This document shows positions 51,700 to 61,811 of a stretch of DNA of 64,000 nucleotides, one piece after another. Origin of the DNA: a bacterium (GTDB lineage: Bacteria; UBP6; UBA1177); NCBI GenBank assembly GCA_016290135.1, contig JAEESW010000008.1:1-64000 (forward strand). Direction: 5' to 3'. The notes under the pieces were generated by a model. It made no database searches, was not told where the DNA came from, and saw only the letters and a list, made by a program, of their open reading frames with translations. Position 1 is the first letter of the stretch; the number at the start of each line of letters is the position of its first letter. The translations under genes and the position numbers were made by a program.

Positions 51700-52434
51700 A
51701 TGAAAGCACTTATTTTGGCAGCAGGATTCGGAAAACGGCTTCAGCCGATCACCGACACGATACCGAAATCCATGCTCGAAGTGAACGGTGTCCCGTTGCT
51801 TGTCAACACCCTTAACAATTTGACATCGTTGGGTATTTTTGACGTAGGCATAGTTGTCGGGCACATGGCCGGCTACATTCGCGAACATATCGGGAACGAG
51901 TGGAAAGGCGCGAAGATAACCTACTTCGAGAATCCGCGCTATCTCGAGACCAACAACATAGTGAGCCTTTACAACGCGCTCGATTTCTGTAACGACGATA
52001 TGCTCATGCTCGAATGTGACATTTTCTATCACAAGGAAATGCTCGAAAAACTGATCGCGGGAGAGGGTGAATGCTCGATTTTGGTAAGTCCGTTCGACCC
52101 TGAAACTATGGACGGAAGCGTGGTCAGAGTCGATGGCGGCAGAGCGGTCGAACTGGTGCTCGGCAAGTGGCAGGGCGAAGGATTCGACTACACAAACACA
52201 CGGAAAACCGTCAATATGTACCGCTTTACAAAAAGTTTCGTCGGAAAATATATGCCGCTGATAAAGTGGTATGTCGAAAATATGGGCGAAAACAGCTACT
52301 ACGAAAAAGTGCTCGGAAGCCTGATCTACCTTAGGGAATGTGATTTCAGAGTCGTCGAAGTCCCGGCTGAAATGTGGTGCGAGATCGACGATGCGGAAGA
52401 CCTTGAAAGAGCAAGAAAAAAATTCGGACGCTAA
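51700..52434 (+). CDS. NTP-transferase, LicC-like nucleotidyltransferase
   Basis: A 244-residue nucleotidyltransferase with the N-terminal signature LAAGFGKRLQPITDTIPKSM. NNIVSLYNALDF, MLECDIFYHKEML (metal Asp) and WCEIDDAEDLERA resemble the phosphocholine cytidylyltransferase LicC more than sugar pyrophosphorylases. So it may activate a phospho-alcohol such as phosphocholine or phosphoethanolamine with CTP. ATG 51700 is preceded by GGGTGG; a GTG two codons earlier is possible. Last gene of the run that begins at 48919. Confidence 0.8.
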   Translation: MKALILAAGFGKRLQPITDTIPKSMLEVNGVPLLVNTLNNLTSLGIFDVGIVVGHMAGYIREHIGNEWKGAKITYFENPRYLETNNIVSLYNALDFCNDDMLMLECDIFYHKEMLEKLIAGEGECSILVSPFDPETMDGSVVRVDGGRAVELVLGKWQGEGFDYTNTRKTVNMYRFTKSFVGKYMPLIKWYVENMGENSYYEKVLGSLIYLRECDFRVVEVPAEMWCEIDDAEDLERARKKFGR

Positions 52435-52479
52435 GTGCATTCTGATTCCGGAAAAAGTTCGGGAACAACAGCTCAAAAT

Positions 52480-52507
52480 TTGTTTTTATTAGGAAAAACA
52501 CTATAAT
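52480..52507 (+). promoter_or_regulatory. Promoter of the trmL-transporter run
   Basis: TTGTTT (52480-52485), 16-base spacer, TATAAT (52502-52507), 31 bases before the trmL start. Confidence 0.55.
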
Positions 52508-52538
52508 AAAGCGTTTTTGATTTTTGAGTTTGGGGCCA

Positions 52539-53000
52539 ATGTTCGAAGTCGTTCTCATAAATCCCGAAATTCCGCAGAATACAGGCAATATCGCACGCAC
52601 GGTCCTGTCGCAGAAATGCAGGCTGCACCTGGTCAAGCCTTACGGTTTCAGGCTCGATACGGCGGCTGTGAAAAGGGCAGGTGTCGATTACTGGAAATTT
52701 GTCGAGATAACCGAATGGGATTCAAAAGACGATTTCTTTGCGGCAAACGACACTTCGAAGATGCACTTTTTCTCGCAGAAAGGGAAGCTACGCTACGACA
52801 AGGTCTGCTACAAAAACGGCGATTTTCTTGTTTTCGGGTGCGAGTCGGCCGGTCTCGGAGATGAGATCCTGTGCGAATATGCGGATCAGACGCGCTTTCT
52901 TCCCATGCTCGACGGCAGAGTGCGCAGCCTCAACCTTGCCAGCGCGGCGACAGCGGTTATTTTTGAAGCGATGAAACAAACAGATTTTTTTGAGGGATAA
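52539..53000 (+). CDS. trmL: tRNA (cytidine/uridine-34-2'-O)-methyltransferase
   Basis: Methylates the 2'-O of the wobble base in certain tRNA-Leu. The 153 residues begin FEVVLINPEIPQNTGNIART, with KPYGFRLD, FGCESAGLGDEIL and MLDGRVRSLNLASAATAVIFEAM: the SPOUT trefoil-knot signatures of TrmL. Start ATG 52539 with GGGG. The transporter gene begins one base after its stop. Confidence 0.93.
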   Translation: MFEVVLINPEIPQNTGNIARTVLSQKCRLHLVKPYGFRLDTAAVKRAGVDYWKFVEITEWDSKDDFFAANDTSKMHFFSQKGKLRYDKVCYKNGDFLVFGCESAGLGDEILCEYADQTRFLPMLDGRVRSLNLASAATAVIFEAMKQTDFFEG

Positions 53001-53001
53001 G

Positions 53002-55881
53002 ATGAAAAGGCTTCTTGCAGCTTTCAATATGAACAATCCTGATGAGAGGAACCGCGCGTTCCTTCTTTTCGCATACAACTTTCTGGCCACTTCCATCATG
53101 GTCATGGGCAGGATCGTCAGAGACACACTGTTCTTGAACAAGTACAAAGGCGACAGGCTGATGCTTTCGTTCATGTATATCGGAGTCGCCATACTTGTTT
53201 CGACGGCAACATTCTTTTACACGAAAAAAAGTTCGTATTACCGCATGGACAAGCTGATAACGGCCACTTTTTCGATCGGAATAATATTCGTCCTGATATT
53301 TGTGGGGCTTGTCAATAATGAGGTCTCCGCCGCTTTTTCGGCGCTTTACATTTTTATCGAACTTTTAGGGGCGTTCATGATGTTCCAGTTCTGGTCATTC
53401 ACGAACGAACTGCTTGATTCCCGCGAGGCTAAAAGGGTCCTCGGCTTTGTCGGATGCGGCGGGATCATAGCAAGCATGGCTGTCGGCGGAACGGTCGGAA
53501 AACTGGCGGCTCTACTCGGAAAAGTGCAGTATCTCCTCTTCATAAACGCTCTGTGCATGTTTGCCTGCATCATGATAGTCCGCTTTATGGGAAAAAGGTA
53601 TCAGAGCCGTCTTCAGAGAGGTGTCGTTTCGAAGAGTCTCACTCCGAAACAGGCAGCCACGGCGGCCGCTTCTCAGGTAAGCATTTCGAAAACGCCTTAC
53701 GTCAAGTATATCGCGATAATGATAGCCTTGATCTATGTCGTAGTCACGCTTGTCGATTATCAGTTCAAGGTCGTGGCTTCCGACAAGATAACCGATCCGC
53801 AGAAACTTGCCGCTTACTTCGGTTTCATCTATTCGGTCTTCGGCGGAGTTTTCTCGCTCTTCTTCCAACTCGTGGCGACATCGCGTCTCTTGAAGTTCAG
53901 TATTTTTATGAGTCTCGGCATCCTTCCTGCGATACTCACTTTGAGTTCGATCTTTTTCATTGCTGTTCCGCCGGATCTTGTCATGTTCGGTCTTGCGGCT
54001 CCGCTTGTCGCGATAACGATGGCTAAATCGGGTGACAGCGCTTTCAGATATACGATAAACGATGCCGCTATCCAGCTTTTGTATATCCCGCTCGATCCTA
54101 AGGTGAAAAGCAGGACGAAAGCGATAATCGACGGCATGGTCAAACCGATTTTCATCGGCGTTTCGGGCTTTATCCTTCTTGCCGTAAGCTACCTCGGAAA
54201 GGCAGGGATCGTCTCTTCCGACGTCAAACTGATATCGTGGATCGTGACAGTTATCGGTATTCTCTGGCTCGGAACTATCGTGGGTATCAGAGGCCGCTAT
54301 CTTTCCGTCCTTATCGACAACATCAAGAAAAAACGTTTCGGAACGAACCAGCTCACGATGCAGTCAAACGTGCTGCAGAGTATCGTTCAGAAGGCGATAG
54401 AAAGCGGGGACGACGAAGATCTCTCGATGGCTATCGACATGGTCGAAAGTTCCGGAAATTCGGCTTTGGGCCGCGATTTTGTCGCGCTTCTTTCAAAGGC
54501 GACACCTAAGATCAAAGTCAAAATACTTTCGCTCATGCGGCGCATGGAAAGCAGGTATAACACTTATAACATATTGAAATTGTTCAAAGAATCTGATGAG
54601 GAAGTTCTCCGCGAAGCAATACTCACCTACGGCTACATCCAGATGGATAAGTCTGTGAAATTTATCGCTCCTTTCCTTGAGAGCGACAAGATCATGATAA
54701 GGGAAGCTGCAGTCATCGCGCTCATCAAGTATGCCGGAGTCGTCGGAGCTATGACGGCCGGATCGTATCTCAAGGCGTTCTTCGAATCTGAAAACGCGAC
54801 CGACAGGGCTGCGGCAGCCTACATCCTGGGCGAGCTCGGGCAGAAAAACATGGACCAGCAGCTTTCGGCCCTTTTGAACGATCCGAGTCCGGTGGTCAGA
54901 CGCGCCGCTGTAAATGCCGCTTTGAAAATAGACTCCAACGTTTTTATCCCGAAACTTTTTTATATGCTTTTCGACCGTGACGTCAGTTTCGATGTCGCGA
55001 AAGTGCTCTCAAAACTCGGAGAGAAGATCATCGGACCTGCTTCAGACATCCTTTCGAACAAGCTTGAGAGCTACAGGCTGAAAAGCGAAGTCGCAAAAAT
55101 GCTTGGTGACATCTATACTCAGGAATCGTTCAGGCTGCTCGTCCTTTCGCTCGACACCGAAAGCGATGAACTGCGCAACATCGTTCTCAACAGCCTTAAG
55201 AAACTTCTTTCCAAGATCGAAAAGGCTTCTCTCGACAAAGATACCCTCAAAGTCATGCTGCTGAGAGAGATCTACCAGTATTTTCAGACACTTTACTTCT
55301 CTGTTCAGATACGGAAAAATTTGAAGACAGACTGTCTGACAGATGTCATGGCGACAAAGCTCGACAACTGCTATCAGCGTATTTTCTCAATACTTTCGCT
55401 GATGTACGGCAACTCGCTTTTTGACAACATTTATTTCAACATAACCAGAAAGTTCGTTTCGCCGTCCCAGCGTGCGAACGCCCTCGAGATCATCGACACG
55501 ATCGTTGACAAGGATATCAGGCCCATAATCGTTCCTTTGATCGAAAGTAAGACCGAAGAGGAAAAACTCACTCTCGGCTACCAGTTCTTCAGCGTGAGAC
55601 GGCTTAAGATAGCCGATATCGTTGAGACTCTTCTTTCAGACGATTCGGAATGGGTGCGTTCGGTCACGCTTTACGCCATCGCTCACGAGCATATCACGGA
55701 AAACTACGGCAGGATCCAGATGTTCCTCTACGATCCGAGCCCGATAGTCCGCGAGGCTGCGCTTTACGCAATGAGTCACATAAACATAATGATAAACAAA
55801 ACAGACGCACGCTATCTTTTGAACGATACTGACGAGTATCTCTGCAAATACTCCCGCTCTGTTTTGCAACCGGAAGTTTAG
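53002..55881 (+). CDS. Nucleotide exchange transporter-like protein fused to HEAT repeats
   Basis: A 959-residue membrane protein. Residues 1-440 carry about 12 membrane segments resembling the ADP/ATP translocase-like (Npt/Tlc) family: NPDERNRAFLLFAYNFLAT, RDTLFLNKYKGDRL, YIFIELLGAFMMFQFWSF. About 480-900 are HEAT-type repeats (RREAAV/VREAALYAM patterns). Related proteins in deltaproteobacteria often carry a cyclic-nucleotide domain at the end; here that domain is a separate gene eight bases downstream. Transported substrate unknown. Confidence 0.82.
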   Translation: MKRLLAAFNMNNPDERNRAFLLFAYNFLATSIMVMGRIVRDTLFLNKYKGDRLMLSFMYIGVAILVSTATFFYTKKSSYYRMDKLITATFSIGIIFVLIFVGLVNNEVSAAFSALYIFIELLGAFMMFQFWSFTNELLDSREAKRVLGFVGCGGIIASMAVGGTVGKLAALLGKVQYLLFINALCMFACIMIVRFMGKRYQSRLQRGVVSKSLTPKQAATAAASQVSISKTPYVKYIAIMIALIYVVVTLVDYQFKVVASDKITDPQKLAAYFGFIYSVFGGVFSLFFQLVATSRLLKFSIFMSLGILPAILTLSSIFFIAVPPDLVMFGLAAPLVAITMAKSGDSAFRYTINDAAIQLLYIPLDPKVKSRTKAIIDGMVKPIFIGVSGFILLAVSYLGKAGIVSSDVKLISWIVTVIGILWLGTIVGIRGRYLSVLIDNIKKKRFGTNQLTMQSNVLQSIVQKAIESGDDEDLSMAIDMVESSGNSALGRDFVALLSKATPKIKVKILSLMRRMESRYNTYNILKLFKESDEEVLREAILTYGYIQMDKSVKFIAPFLESDKIMIREAAVIALIKYAGVVGAMTAGSYLKAFFESENATDRAAAAYILGELGQKNMDQQLSALLNDPSPVVRRAAVNAALKIDSNVFIPKLFYMLFDRDVSFDVAKVLSKLGEKIIGPASDILSNKLESYRLKSEVAKMLGDIYTQESFRLLVLSLDTESDELRNIVLNSLKKLLSKIEKASLDKDTLKVMLLREIYQYFQTLYFSVQIRKNLKTDCLTDVMATKLDNCYQRIFSILSLMYGNSLFDNIYFNITRKFVSPSQRANALEIIDTIVDKDIRPIIVPLIESKTEEEKLTLGYQFFSVRRLKIADIVETLLSDDSEWVRSVTLYAIAHEHITENYGRIQMFLYDPSPIVREAALYAMSHINIMINKTDARYLLNDTDEYLCKYSRSVLQPEV

Positions 55882-55889
55882 GAGGAAAT

Positions 55890-56336
55890 ATGCTTACACG
55901 GGTCGAAAGAGTGCTCGCACTCAAGAATATCGAGCTTTTCCACGACATCCCAGGCGAAGTCCTTGCCGACATCGCGGCGCTGCTTGAAGAGGAGACTTTT
56001 GAAAAAGGGCAGTATATCGTGAACGAGGGCGATCTCGGAAAAGAGCTTTATATGATAGTTAAGGGCGAAGTCGAGGTCGTTGCAGGGGGCAATGTCGTCG
56101 CAGTCATGAAGGAAGGGGCTGGATTCGGCGAAATGGCGCTTATCGACAGCCAGCCGAGAAGTGCCGATATAATCGCGAAAAACGATGTCCTGGTCTTGAA
56201 AATGGAAAGCGACGACTTCCTTGAGATCCTCAAGCAGCGCGATGAGGTCGCACTGGGCGTCATCAGAGTGCTTACGGGCCGCATCAGGGAACTTAACGCG
56301 AAACTTGCCGAAAAATCGGGCAAAAAGGAAAAATGA
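55890..56336 (+). CDS. Cyclic-nucleotide-binding domain protein without HTH
   Basis: A 148-residue CRP-type cNMP-binding domain: GQYIVNEGDLGKELYMIVKG, GFGEMALIDSQPRSADIIA with the phosphate-binding loop. No DNA-binding helix follows; the protein ends in a Lys-rich tail. It lies eight bases after the transporter-HEAT gene, in line with a split form of a fused protein. It probably senses a cyclic nucleotide (or related ligand) to regulate the transporter. Confidence 0.87.
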   Translation: MLTRVERVLALKNIELFHDIPGEVLADIAALLEEETFEKGQYIVNEGDLGKELYMIVKGEVEVVAGGNVVAVMKEGAGFGEMALIDSQPRSADIIAKNDVLVLKMESDDFLEILKQRDEVALGVIRVLTGRIRELNAKLAEKSGKKEK

Positions 56337-56629
56337 TCGGAAAAAAGAGTGAAAAACGGCAGATAGTCTGGTGGAACCTCCTTTCAATGCTTGCGATGAC
56401 ATGGCTTTCTTTCATGCTCGTCAACGCCGAAGGCGGTTTTTTGTTCTACGGGATGATCGCTGCGCTTTTCATTTGTGTAGGGATTTTTATAAAGCGCGCC
56501 TACGTTTTTTTCGGCATCATGATCTTGATGCTGGTATTCGTTTTTATTGTCAAAGACGGTTTCTTCGGCAGTTTTTCTGGGGAAAACGGCGGATTCGACT
56601 TTAATTTTTTTATCAACAGCAATAACTGA
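56333..56629 (+). CDS. Small membrane protein, unknown
   Basis: A 98-residue protein with three membrane segments (about 15-35, 40-55, 62-80) and a C-terminal soluble tail (GSFSGENGGFDFNFF). No family recognised. It overlaps the previous gene by four bases (ATGA). Confidence 0.75.
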   Translation: MIGKKSEKRQIVWWNLLSMLAMTWLSFMLVNAEGGFLFYGMIAALFICVGIFIKRAYVFFGIMILMLVFVFIVKDGFFGSFSGENGGFDFNFFINSNN

Positions 56630-56634
56630 GAGCC

Positions 56635-59454
56635 ATGAAAAAACTTTTTTTACTCATCCTTGCCGCACTTTTTGTGTTCAGCTGCGGCGGTTCGAAAAAT
56701 GATAATACCGGAGACCATGATCCGGATACCGACATTTCGGATGCAGACATTCCGGATTCAGATGATCCGGACACAAAACCGGCAGGCGGAGATTCTGATA
56801 CCGATGATCCGGATACAGAGCCTGCGGATCCAGATCAGGATACTGATGGACCGGATGCAGATGGACCGGATGCAGATGTTTCTGGAAGCGATGATGATAC
56901 CGACACGGAACCTGCAGGACCGGATACCGATACTCCGGAAAACGACGATGACCCCGACAGCGATACAGAATCTAATGATGACGATGACAATCCGGTAGTT
57001 TACGATACTTCAAGAGTCGAATGGAACGGCAAAGTCGGAACGGTTTCGGTTTCAGGTGATGAGCTCAGGACCTACACTCTGACAACGAATGCCGAACTTC
57101 GCGACAACTATCCCGCATCAAAGCAGCGTGTCGTGACTGAAACTGCCGGAAGTCCCGTTCTTCGCAGCGGAAACGATATGCTTGACGCGCTTTTTGCTCT
57201 TGCAATAACGGAACTCAACGAAAACAAAGTCTCGGCGATAAGCGACTACAGCATGAACAACGGAGATCAGGTCCCATGCGACTGCTTCGAGACCGGAGCA
57301 AACTGGCACTATGTCTGGACGCGCGATACAGCCTACGCAGTTCATTCCGCTATAGCTTTTCTTGAGCCGCAGAAATCGAAAAATTCACTTGAGTTCAAGA
57401 TCTCCAATCGCAAAAGCGCAGCCGGCGGCGGAAACCTGCAGATAGTCCAGGATACAGGCTCAGGCGGATCGTGGCCTGTAAGCACCGACCGCGTCGTCTG
57501 GGCGATAGGAGCCTTGGAGACTCTCGTAAACCTTGACGGAAGCGACTATGAGACATTTCTGGCGGAGTCTTACGAAGCTGTAAAAAACACTTTGGAAGCC
57601 GACAGACAGTATGTTTTTGACGAAAAGGACGGCCTTTACCGCGGCGAGCAGTCTTTCCTCGACTGGCGCGAGCAGACTTATCCGAACTGGACTGCCGACA
57701 ATACTGTCCACATCGGTATGTCGAAGACTCTTTCGACGAATGTTCTTCATTATATGGCGCTGCATGCCGCCGCGTCTATGGCAGTGGAACTTGGAAAAAC
57801 CGAAGAGGCACTGTACTTCGCAGGACAGGCTGATGATTTGAAAAATGCAATAAGATCAAACTTTTATCTTGCCGACAGAAAGACTTTTTCAAGCATGAAG
57901 ACGACTTTTCTTGACAGTTCTGCAGTTGACAAGAGAGATCTTCTGGGCGAAGCGCTGGCTATTCTTTTCGTTGTAGCCGATGACACGCAAAGTGCGGAGA
58001 TCATCGCTGAATATCCGGTGACCGAAGCAGGTCCGGCTGTAATTTTCCCGCAGGAACCTAAAACAAGGATATACCACAACCGCGCTATCTGGCCTTTCGT
58101 TACTTCTTATGCTCTCAGAGCGGCCGCGAAAGCAGGAAACGACAAATTTTATGAAAACGCTTTTCTTAGCCTGGTCAGAGGAGCTGCTTTCAACCTTTCA
58201 AACATGGAAAACCTTGAGTTCACCACTCTTGACGCATGGCATGAGGATGCCTGGACAGATTTCCAGGGCAGAGAGATGAGCGGACCTGTCGTAAATTCAA
58301 GGCGTCAGCTCTGGAGCGTCGCCGGATTCCTTTCGATGGTCCTCGACTCGATCTTCGGCCGCAGTCAGAGTTTGATACAGTTTACGTTCTCTCCGAAAAT
58401 TCCGGTCAATTTGAGAAACACGTTCTTTGCCGGAAGCAGCGAAATAGTTCTCAAAAACCTGAAATACAAAGGAAAAACTCTCACGCTTAAAATACTCCTT
58501 CCGCCTAAAAACGGCGAAACCAGAGGCTTTTATGTTCTTAAATCGCATAAAATCGACGGAGTCAGTGGGGATATCCTGACCGGCAACTTGAAAGAGGGAA
58601 GTGTGATCGAAATGGAACTCAGGCTTTCCGATGAATCGGGAGAGATCAATCTTGTTGACTGCAACGCCGATCCGAACAAGTGCTGGGCGCCGCTTCCTGT
58701 AACGATCCCGCTTGATCCTTACGGTGTGACGCTGGAAAACGGCAGGTTGAAAGTCGCTTTCTCTGCTTCGGAAAACGCCGTTTCATACAACATCTACCGC
58801 GACGGCGTAAAAGTCGCGTCAAACGTCCATACGACTTCGTGGGTCGATGAAAATTCCGGAGGTCATTCAACAAAATCATATTGTTACAGCGTTGCCGCGG
58901 TAAATTCGGGAGGCTGGGAGAGCCACCACTCAAATCCTGTCTGCTACTGGGGTGAAGGGTTCAGCAGGACGCAGATGCAGTTCTGGGCGGACTCCGCTTT
59001 TGATCAGACTCCGAACGCATCAGACCACGGCAGAGCGCACTTCGCCGACTGGGGATCGCCTGCTGACGTGCTTTCCGTTTCAAATATCAAGCCTGAGACG
59101 AGCGGAACTTACATCGTGACCATTGAATACGGCAGCGGACGCCCGATAGACACAGGCATCACTTCATGCAACAAGATCATTAAGATTACGGACGAAAACA
59201 GCAATGTCGTTCTGGAAAAAATGGTCTTGATGCCTCATTTGGGCGGCAGCTGGGACAGATGGGGCGAATCGTCGTTCGTCGAAGTCGAACTTTCAGCCGT
59301 AAAGACCTATAAAGCCGAAATAAAAGATGCTTTCAACATGTCCTATTTCGAACATTTCGTTCCCTACACGGCCGGTATCGGCGGCGGGACCGATGTCTAT
59401 AACAGAGCGAACGTCTCAACACTCAAATTTTTGCTTAAAGAGATAAAGAATTAG
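56635..59454 (+). CDS. Glycosidase-like lipoprotein with Asp-rich linker
   Basis: A 939-residue lipoprotein: signal ending in LFVFSC, then about 100 residues of D/P/T-rich repeats (DPDTD, DADGPDAD). From about 125 to 600 lies an alpha/alpha-barrel similar to glycogen-debranching or six-hairpin glycosidases (ANWHYVWTRDTAYAVHSA, SGGSWPVSTDRVVWAIGALE, WPFVTSYALRAAAK). Residues about 695-770 look like a fibronectin-III domain (ENAVSYNIYRDGVKVASNV), and the last 160 residues resemble a carbohydrate-binding beta-sandwich. Likely hydrolyses or binds a polysaccharide on the surface; linkage unknown. The catalytic acids are not assigned. Confidence 0.78.
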   Translation: MKKLFLLILAALFVFSCGGSKNDNTGDHDPDTDISDADIPDSDDPDTKPAGGDSDTDDPDTEPADPDQDTDGPDADGPDADVSGSDDDTDTEPAGPDTDTPENDDDPDSDTESNDDDDNPVVYDTSRVEWNGKVGTVSVSGDELRTYTLTTNAELRDNYPASKQRVVTETAGSPVLRSGNDMLDALFALAITELNENKVSAISDYSMNNGDQVPCDCFETGANWHYVWTRDTAYAVHSAIAFLEPQKSKNSLEFKISNRKSAAGGGNLQIVQDTGSGGSWPVSTDRVVWAIGALETLVNLDGSDYETFLAESYEAVKNTLEADRQYVFDEKDGLYRGEQSFLDWREQTYPNWTADNTVHIGMSKTLSTNVLHYMALHAAASMAVELGKTEEALYFAGQADDLKNAIRSNFYLADRKTFSSMKTTFLDSSAVDKRDLLGEALAILFVVADDTQSAEIIAEYPVTEAGPAVIFPQEPKTRIYHNRAIWPFVTSYALRAAAKAGNDKFYENAFLSLVRGAAFNLSNMENLEFTTLDAWHEDAWTDFQGREMSGPVVNSRRQLWSVAGFLSMVLDSIFGRSQSLIQFTFSPKIPVNLRNTFFAGSSEIVLKNLKYKGKTLTLKILLPPKNGETRGFYVLKSHKIDGVSGDILTGNLKEGSVIEMELRLSDESGEINLVDCNADPNKCWAPLPVTIPLDPYGVTLENGRLKVAFSASENAVSYNIYRDGVKVASNVHTTSWVDENSGGHSTKSYCYSVAAVNSGGWESHHSNPVCYWGEGFSRTQMQFWADSAFDQTPNASDHGRAHFADWGSPADVLSVSNIKPETSGTYIVTIEYGSGRPIDTGITSCNKIIKITDENSNVVLEKMVLMPHLGGSWDRWGESSFVEVELSAVKTYKAEIKDAFNMSYFEHFVPYTAGIGGGTDVYNRANVSTLKFLLKEIKN

Positions 59455-59456
59455 AT

Positions 59457-60242
59457 CTAAAATCTGATCCTTTTGATAGCGGCACATCTTGCCGGATCAA
59501 GTTCAAAATCGGCGATGATCCCTTCGATCCTTATGTCGTTTTTTGCCGGAACGAAATGCTGCGGAATGTTCGAGAGGTATCCCGTGATGCTCTCTTTTTC
59601 GTTGAAACCGATGACTGAAAAGAATGAACCGCAGCGGCCGAGATCGGTGATGTAGCCCATCTTTTCGTTTATGATCTTCTCGTCGGAAGTCTGGACGTGG
59701 GTGTGAGTGCCGAAGAAAAGTTCGATCTTATCGGCAAGATAGAGCCCGAATGCCTCTTTTTCGGCGGTCGCCTCGGCGTGAAAGTCGAGAACGATTATGT
59801 CTGCACCGTCAGAGCGCAGTTTTTCGATCTCGCTCAGAGCTTTTTTGAAAGGGGAGTCGATAGGGGGCATGAAGACTGTTCCCAAAAGGTTGAGAACACC
59901 GACTTTTATCCCCGTTTTTTCGTGAGTCATCACGACAGAGCCTTTTCCCGGAAGATCGTCCGGATAGTTTGCAGGACGCAGGACGTAAGGCGTTCTGTCG
60001 ATGAATGAATAGATCTCGTTTCTGTTCCAGATGTGATTTCCCGAAGTTATGACGTCAACTCCGCATGAATGCAGAAGGTTTGCGTGCTTTTCCAAAAGTC
60101 CCATTCCGCCGGAAGTGTTCTCTCCGTTTGCAATTACAAGATCTACCGAATTTTTTTCAATGATCTTAGGCAGATTCTCTTTTACGAAATTTCTTGCGTG
60201 TCTGCCTACGATGTCGCCTAAAGCGAGGATACTGAACGTCAT
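59457..60242 (-). CDS. ymdB: Metallophosphoesterase YmdB/TIGR00282
   Basis: A 261-residue phosphoesterase (cyclic-nucleotide phosphodiesterase in B. subtilis). Motifs: ALGDIVGRHARNFV, NGENTSGGMGL, GNHIWNR, DFHAEATAEKEAF and GTHTHVQTSD hold the metal residues. It follows rny by one base on the same strand, a known pairing. It converges on the glycosidase gene, with only two bases between stops. Confidence 0.93.
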   Translation of the reverse strand: MTFSILALGDIVGRHARNFVKENLPKIIEKNSVDLVIANGENTSGGMGLLEKHANLLHSCGVDVITSGNHIWNRNEIYSFIDRTPYVLRPANYPDDLPGKGSVVMTHEKTGIKVGVLNLLGTVFMPPIDSPFKKALSEIEKLRSDGADIIVLDFHAEATAEKEAFGLYLADKIELFFGTHTHVQTSDEKIINEKMGYITDLGRCGSFFSVIGFNEKESITGYLSNIPQHFVPAKNDIRIEGIIADFELDPARCAAIKRIRF

Positions 60243-60243
60243 T

Positions 60244-61797
60244 TTACTGCGCGGTTGCTATAACTCTGGTTTCTCTGATGACGATGACTTTTATCTGACC
60301 CGGATATGAAAGGTCGGTCTCGATCTTTTTCGCGATGTCTGTCGCAAGGGTGTAAGCGTTTTCGTCATTGACTTTTTCGGTATCGACCATGACTCTGAGC
60401 TCTCGTCCTGCCTGGATCGCGAACGATTTGTCGACGCCCGGGAAGGAGTTTGCGATATTTTCAAGGTCTGCAAGTCTCTGAACGTAAGCCTCGGCCATCT
60501 CTCTTCTTGCTCCGGGTCTTGCGCCGCTGAGTGCGTCAGCCGCCGAAACGATGAAGTCAAGAACGGTCTCAGGCTTTACTTCGCCGTGGTGAGCCGCGAT
60601 CGCAGCGACGATCCTGTGCTGCTCGCCGTATTTTTCCGCAAGTTTCGCACCGATCGAAGCGTGGCTCCCTTCGATCTCGTGGTCGACTGCTTTTCCGATA
60701 TCGTGAAGAAGTCCTGCGCGTTTCGCGTTTTTGATGCTGTTTGCGCTGCAGCCGAGTTCAGCCGCGATCTCCCCTGCAAGGAAAGCCGCTTCAACAGAGT
60801 GTTTCCAGACATTCTGGCCGTAGCTCGTTCTGTATCTCAGACGACCGACAAGAAGAACGAGTTCGGGATGGAGCTTGTGGATCCCGAGGTCAAAAACAGC
60901 CTGATCGCCGGCTTCTTTGATAGCTTTCCAGACTTCTTTCGTGCATGCATCGAAAACTTCTTCGATCCTGCCGGGGTGTATCCTGCCGTCGGCGATGAGT
61001 TTCTGAAGCGTGAGGGATGCGATCTGACGTCTGATCGGGTTGAAGTTGCTGATGACTACTGCTTCAGGCGTATCGTCGATGATGAGATCAACACCCGTTA
61101 CCGATTCGATCGCGCGGATGTTTCTTCCTTCGCGGCCGATGATCCTGCCCTTCATCTCGTCATTCGGAAGGCTGACGGTCGTGACTGTGTTTTCAACGAC
61201 ATATTCGCCCGCATAGCGCTGGATCGCGGTCGAAAGGATCTCTTTGCTCTTCTTTTCGGCATCTTCGACCATCGCGTCTTCGATCGCTTTGATCTTTTTT
61301 GCGGCGTCGTGTTTAGCCTCGTCTTCTATTTTCTGGATGAGTACTTCCTTCGCCTCGTCCTGGGTCATTCCGGCGATCCTTTCAAGCTCGGTATTGACCT
61401 CGGTGAGCTTTTCCTCGAGCTGAACACGCTGCTTGTCTAAGAAGATCTCGTCGTCTTTCTGCTTTTTTTCAATAGTTTTAAGCTCTTTCTCTTTGACGAT
61501 GTTGAGTTCGTCGCGCTGGGTCAGCTGTTCCTCGCGTTTGTTGAGCCTTCTTTCGCGCTCTTTGAACTCCTTCAGAAGTTCGTTTTTTGAATTTTCTGTC
61601 TCTTTTTTGCCTTCAAGAACGATTTCCTGTGCCTTGATCTCGGCCTCTTTCACAACTTTTGCAGCTTCGTCTTTAGCGTTGCTGAGTTCTTTGTTGGCTT
61701 TTTCCATTTTTTCTTTGAAAACGAGCGATCTTGACATCGCCCAAAGTGCGGCACCGAGCAAAATTCCAATAATAAGAAAAATTATTGAATTAAGCAT
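60244..61797 (-). CDS. rny: Ribonuclease Y
   Basis: A 517-residue endoribonuclease that starts mRNA decay. One N-terminal membrane segment (IIFLIIGILLGAALWAM), a long coiled coil (about 25-200), a KH domain (IIGREGRNIRAIE, about 215-280) and an HD domain (LLHDIGKAVDHEIEGSHA). The length is normal for RNase Y. It follows the fcl gene by 14 bases and precedes ymdB by one base; this operon should be co-expressed. Confidence 0.96.
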   Translation of the reverse strand: MLNSIIFLIIGILLGAALWAMSRSLVFKEKMEKANKELSNAKDEAAKVVKEAEIKAQEIVLEGKKETENSKNELLKEFKERERRLNKREEQLTQRDELNIVKEKELKTIEKKQKDDEIFLDKQRVQLEEKLTEVNTELERIAGMTQDEAKEVLIQKIEDEAKHDAAKKIKAIEDAMVEDAEKKSKEILSTAIQRYAGEYVVENTVTTVSLPNDEMKGRIIGREGRNIRAIESVTGVDLIIDDTPEAVVISNFNPIRRQIASLTLQKLIADGRIHPGRIEEVFDACTKEVWKAIKEAGDQAVFDLGIHKLHPELVLLVGRLRYRTSYGQNVWKHSVEAAFLAGEIAAELGCSANSIKNAKRAGLLHDIGKAVDHEIEGSHASIGAKLAEKYGEQHRIVAAIAAHHGEVKPETVLDFIVSAADALSGARPGARREMAEAYVQRLADLENIANSFPGVDKSFAIQAGRELRVMVDTEKVNDENAYTLATDIAKKIETDLSYPGQIKVIVIRETRVIATAQ

Positions 61798-61811
61798 TTT
61801 GTTCTCCTTTT

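Noticed and set aside
60586-61440. Plus-strand frame of 284 codons opposite rny
   Set aside because: Antisense to rny, no ribosome site, no family.
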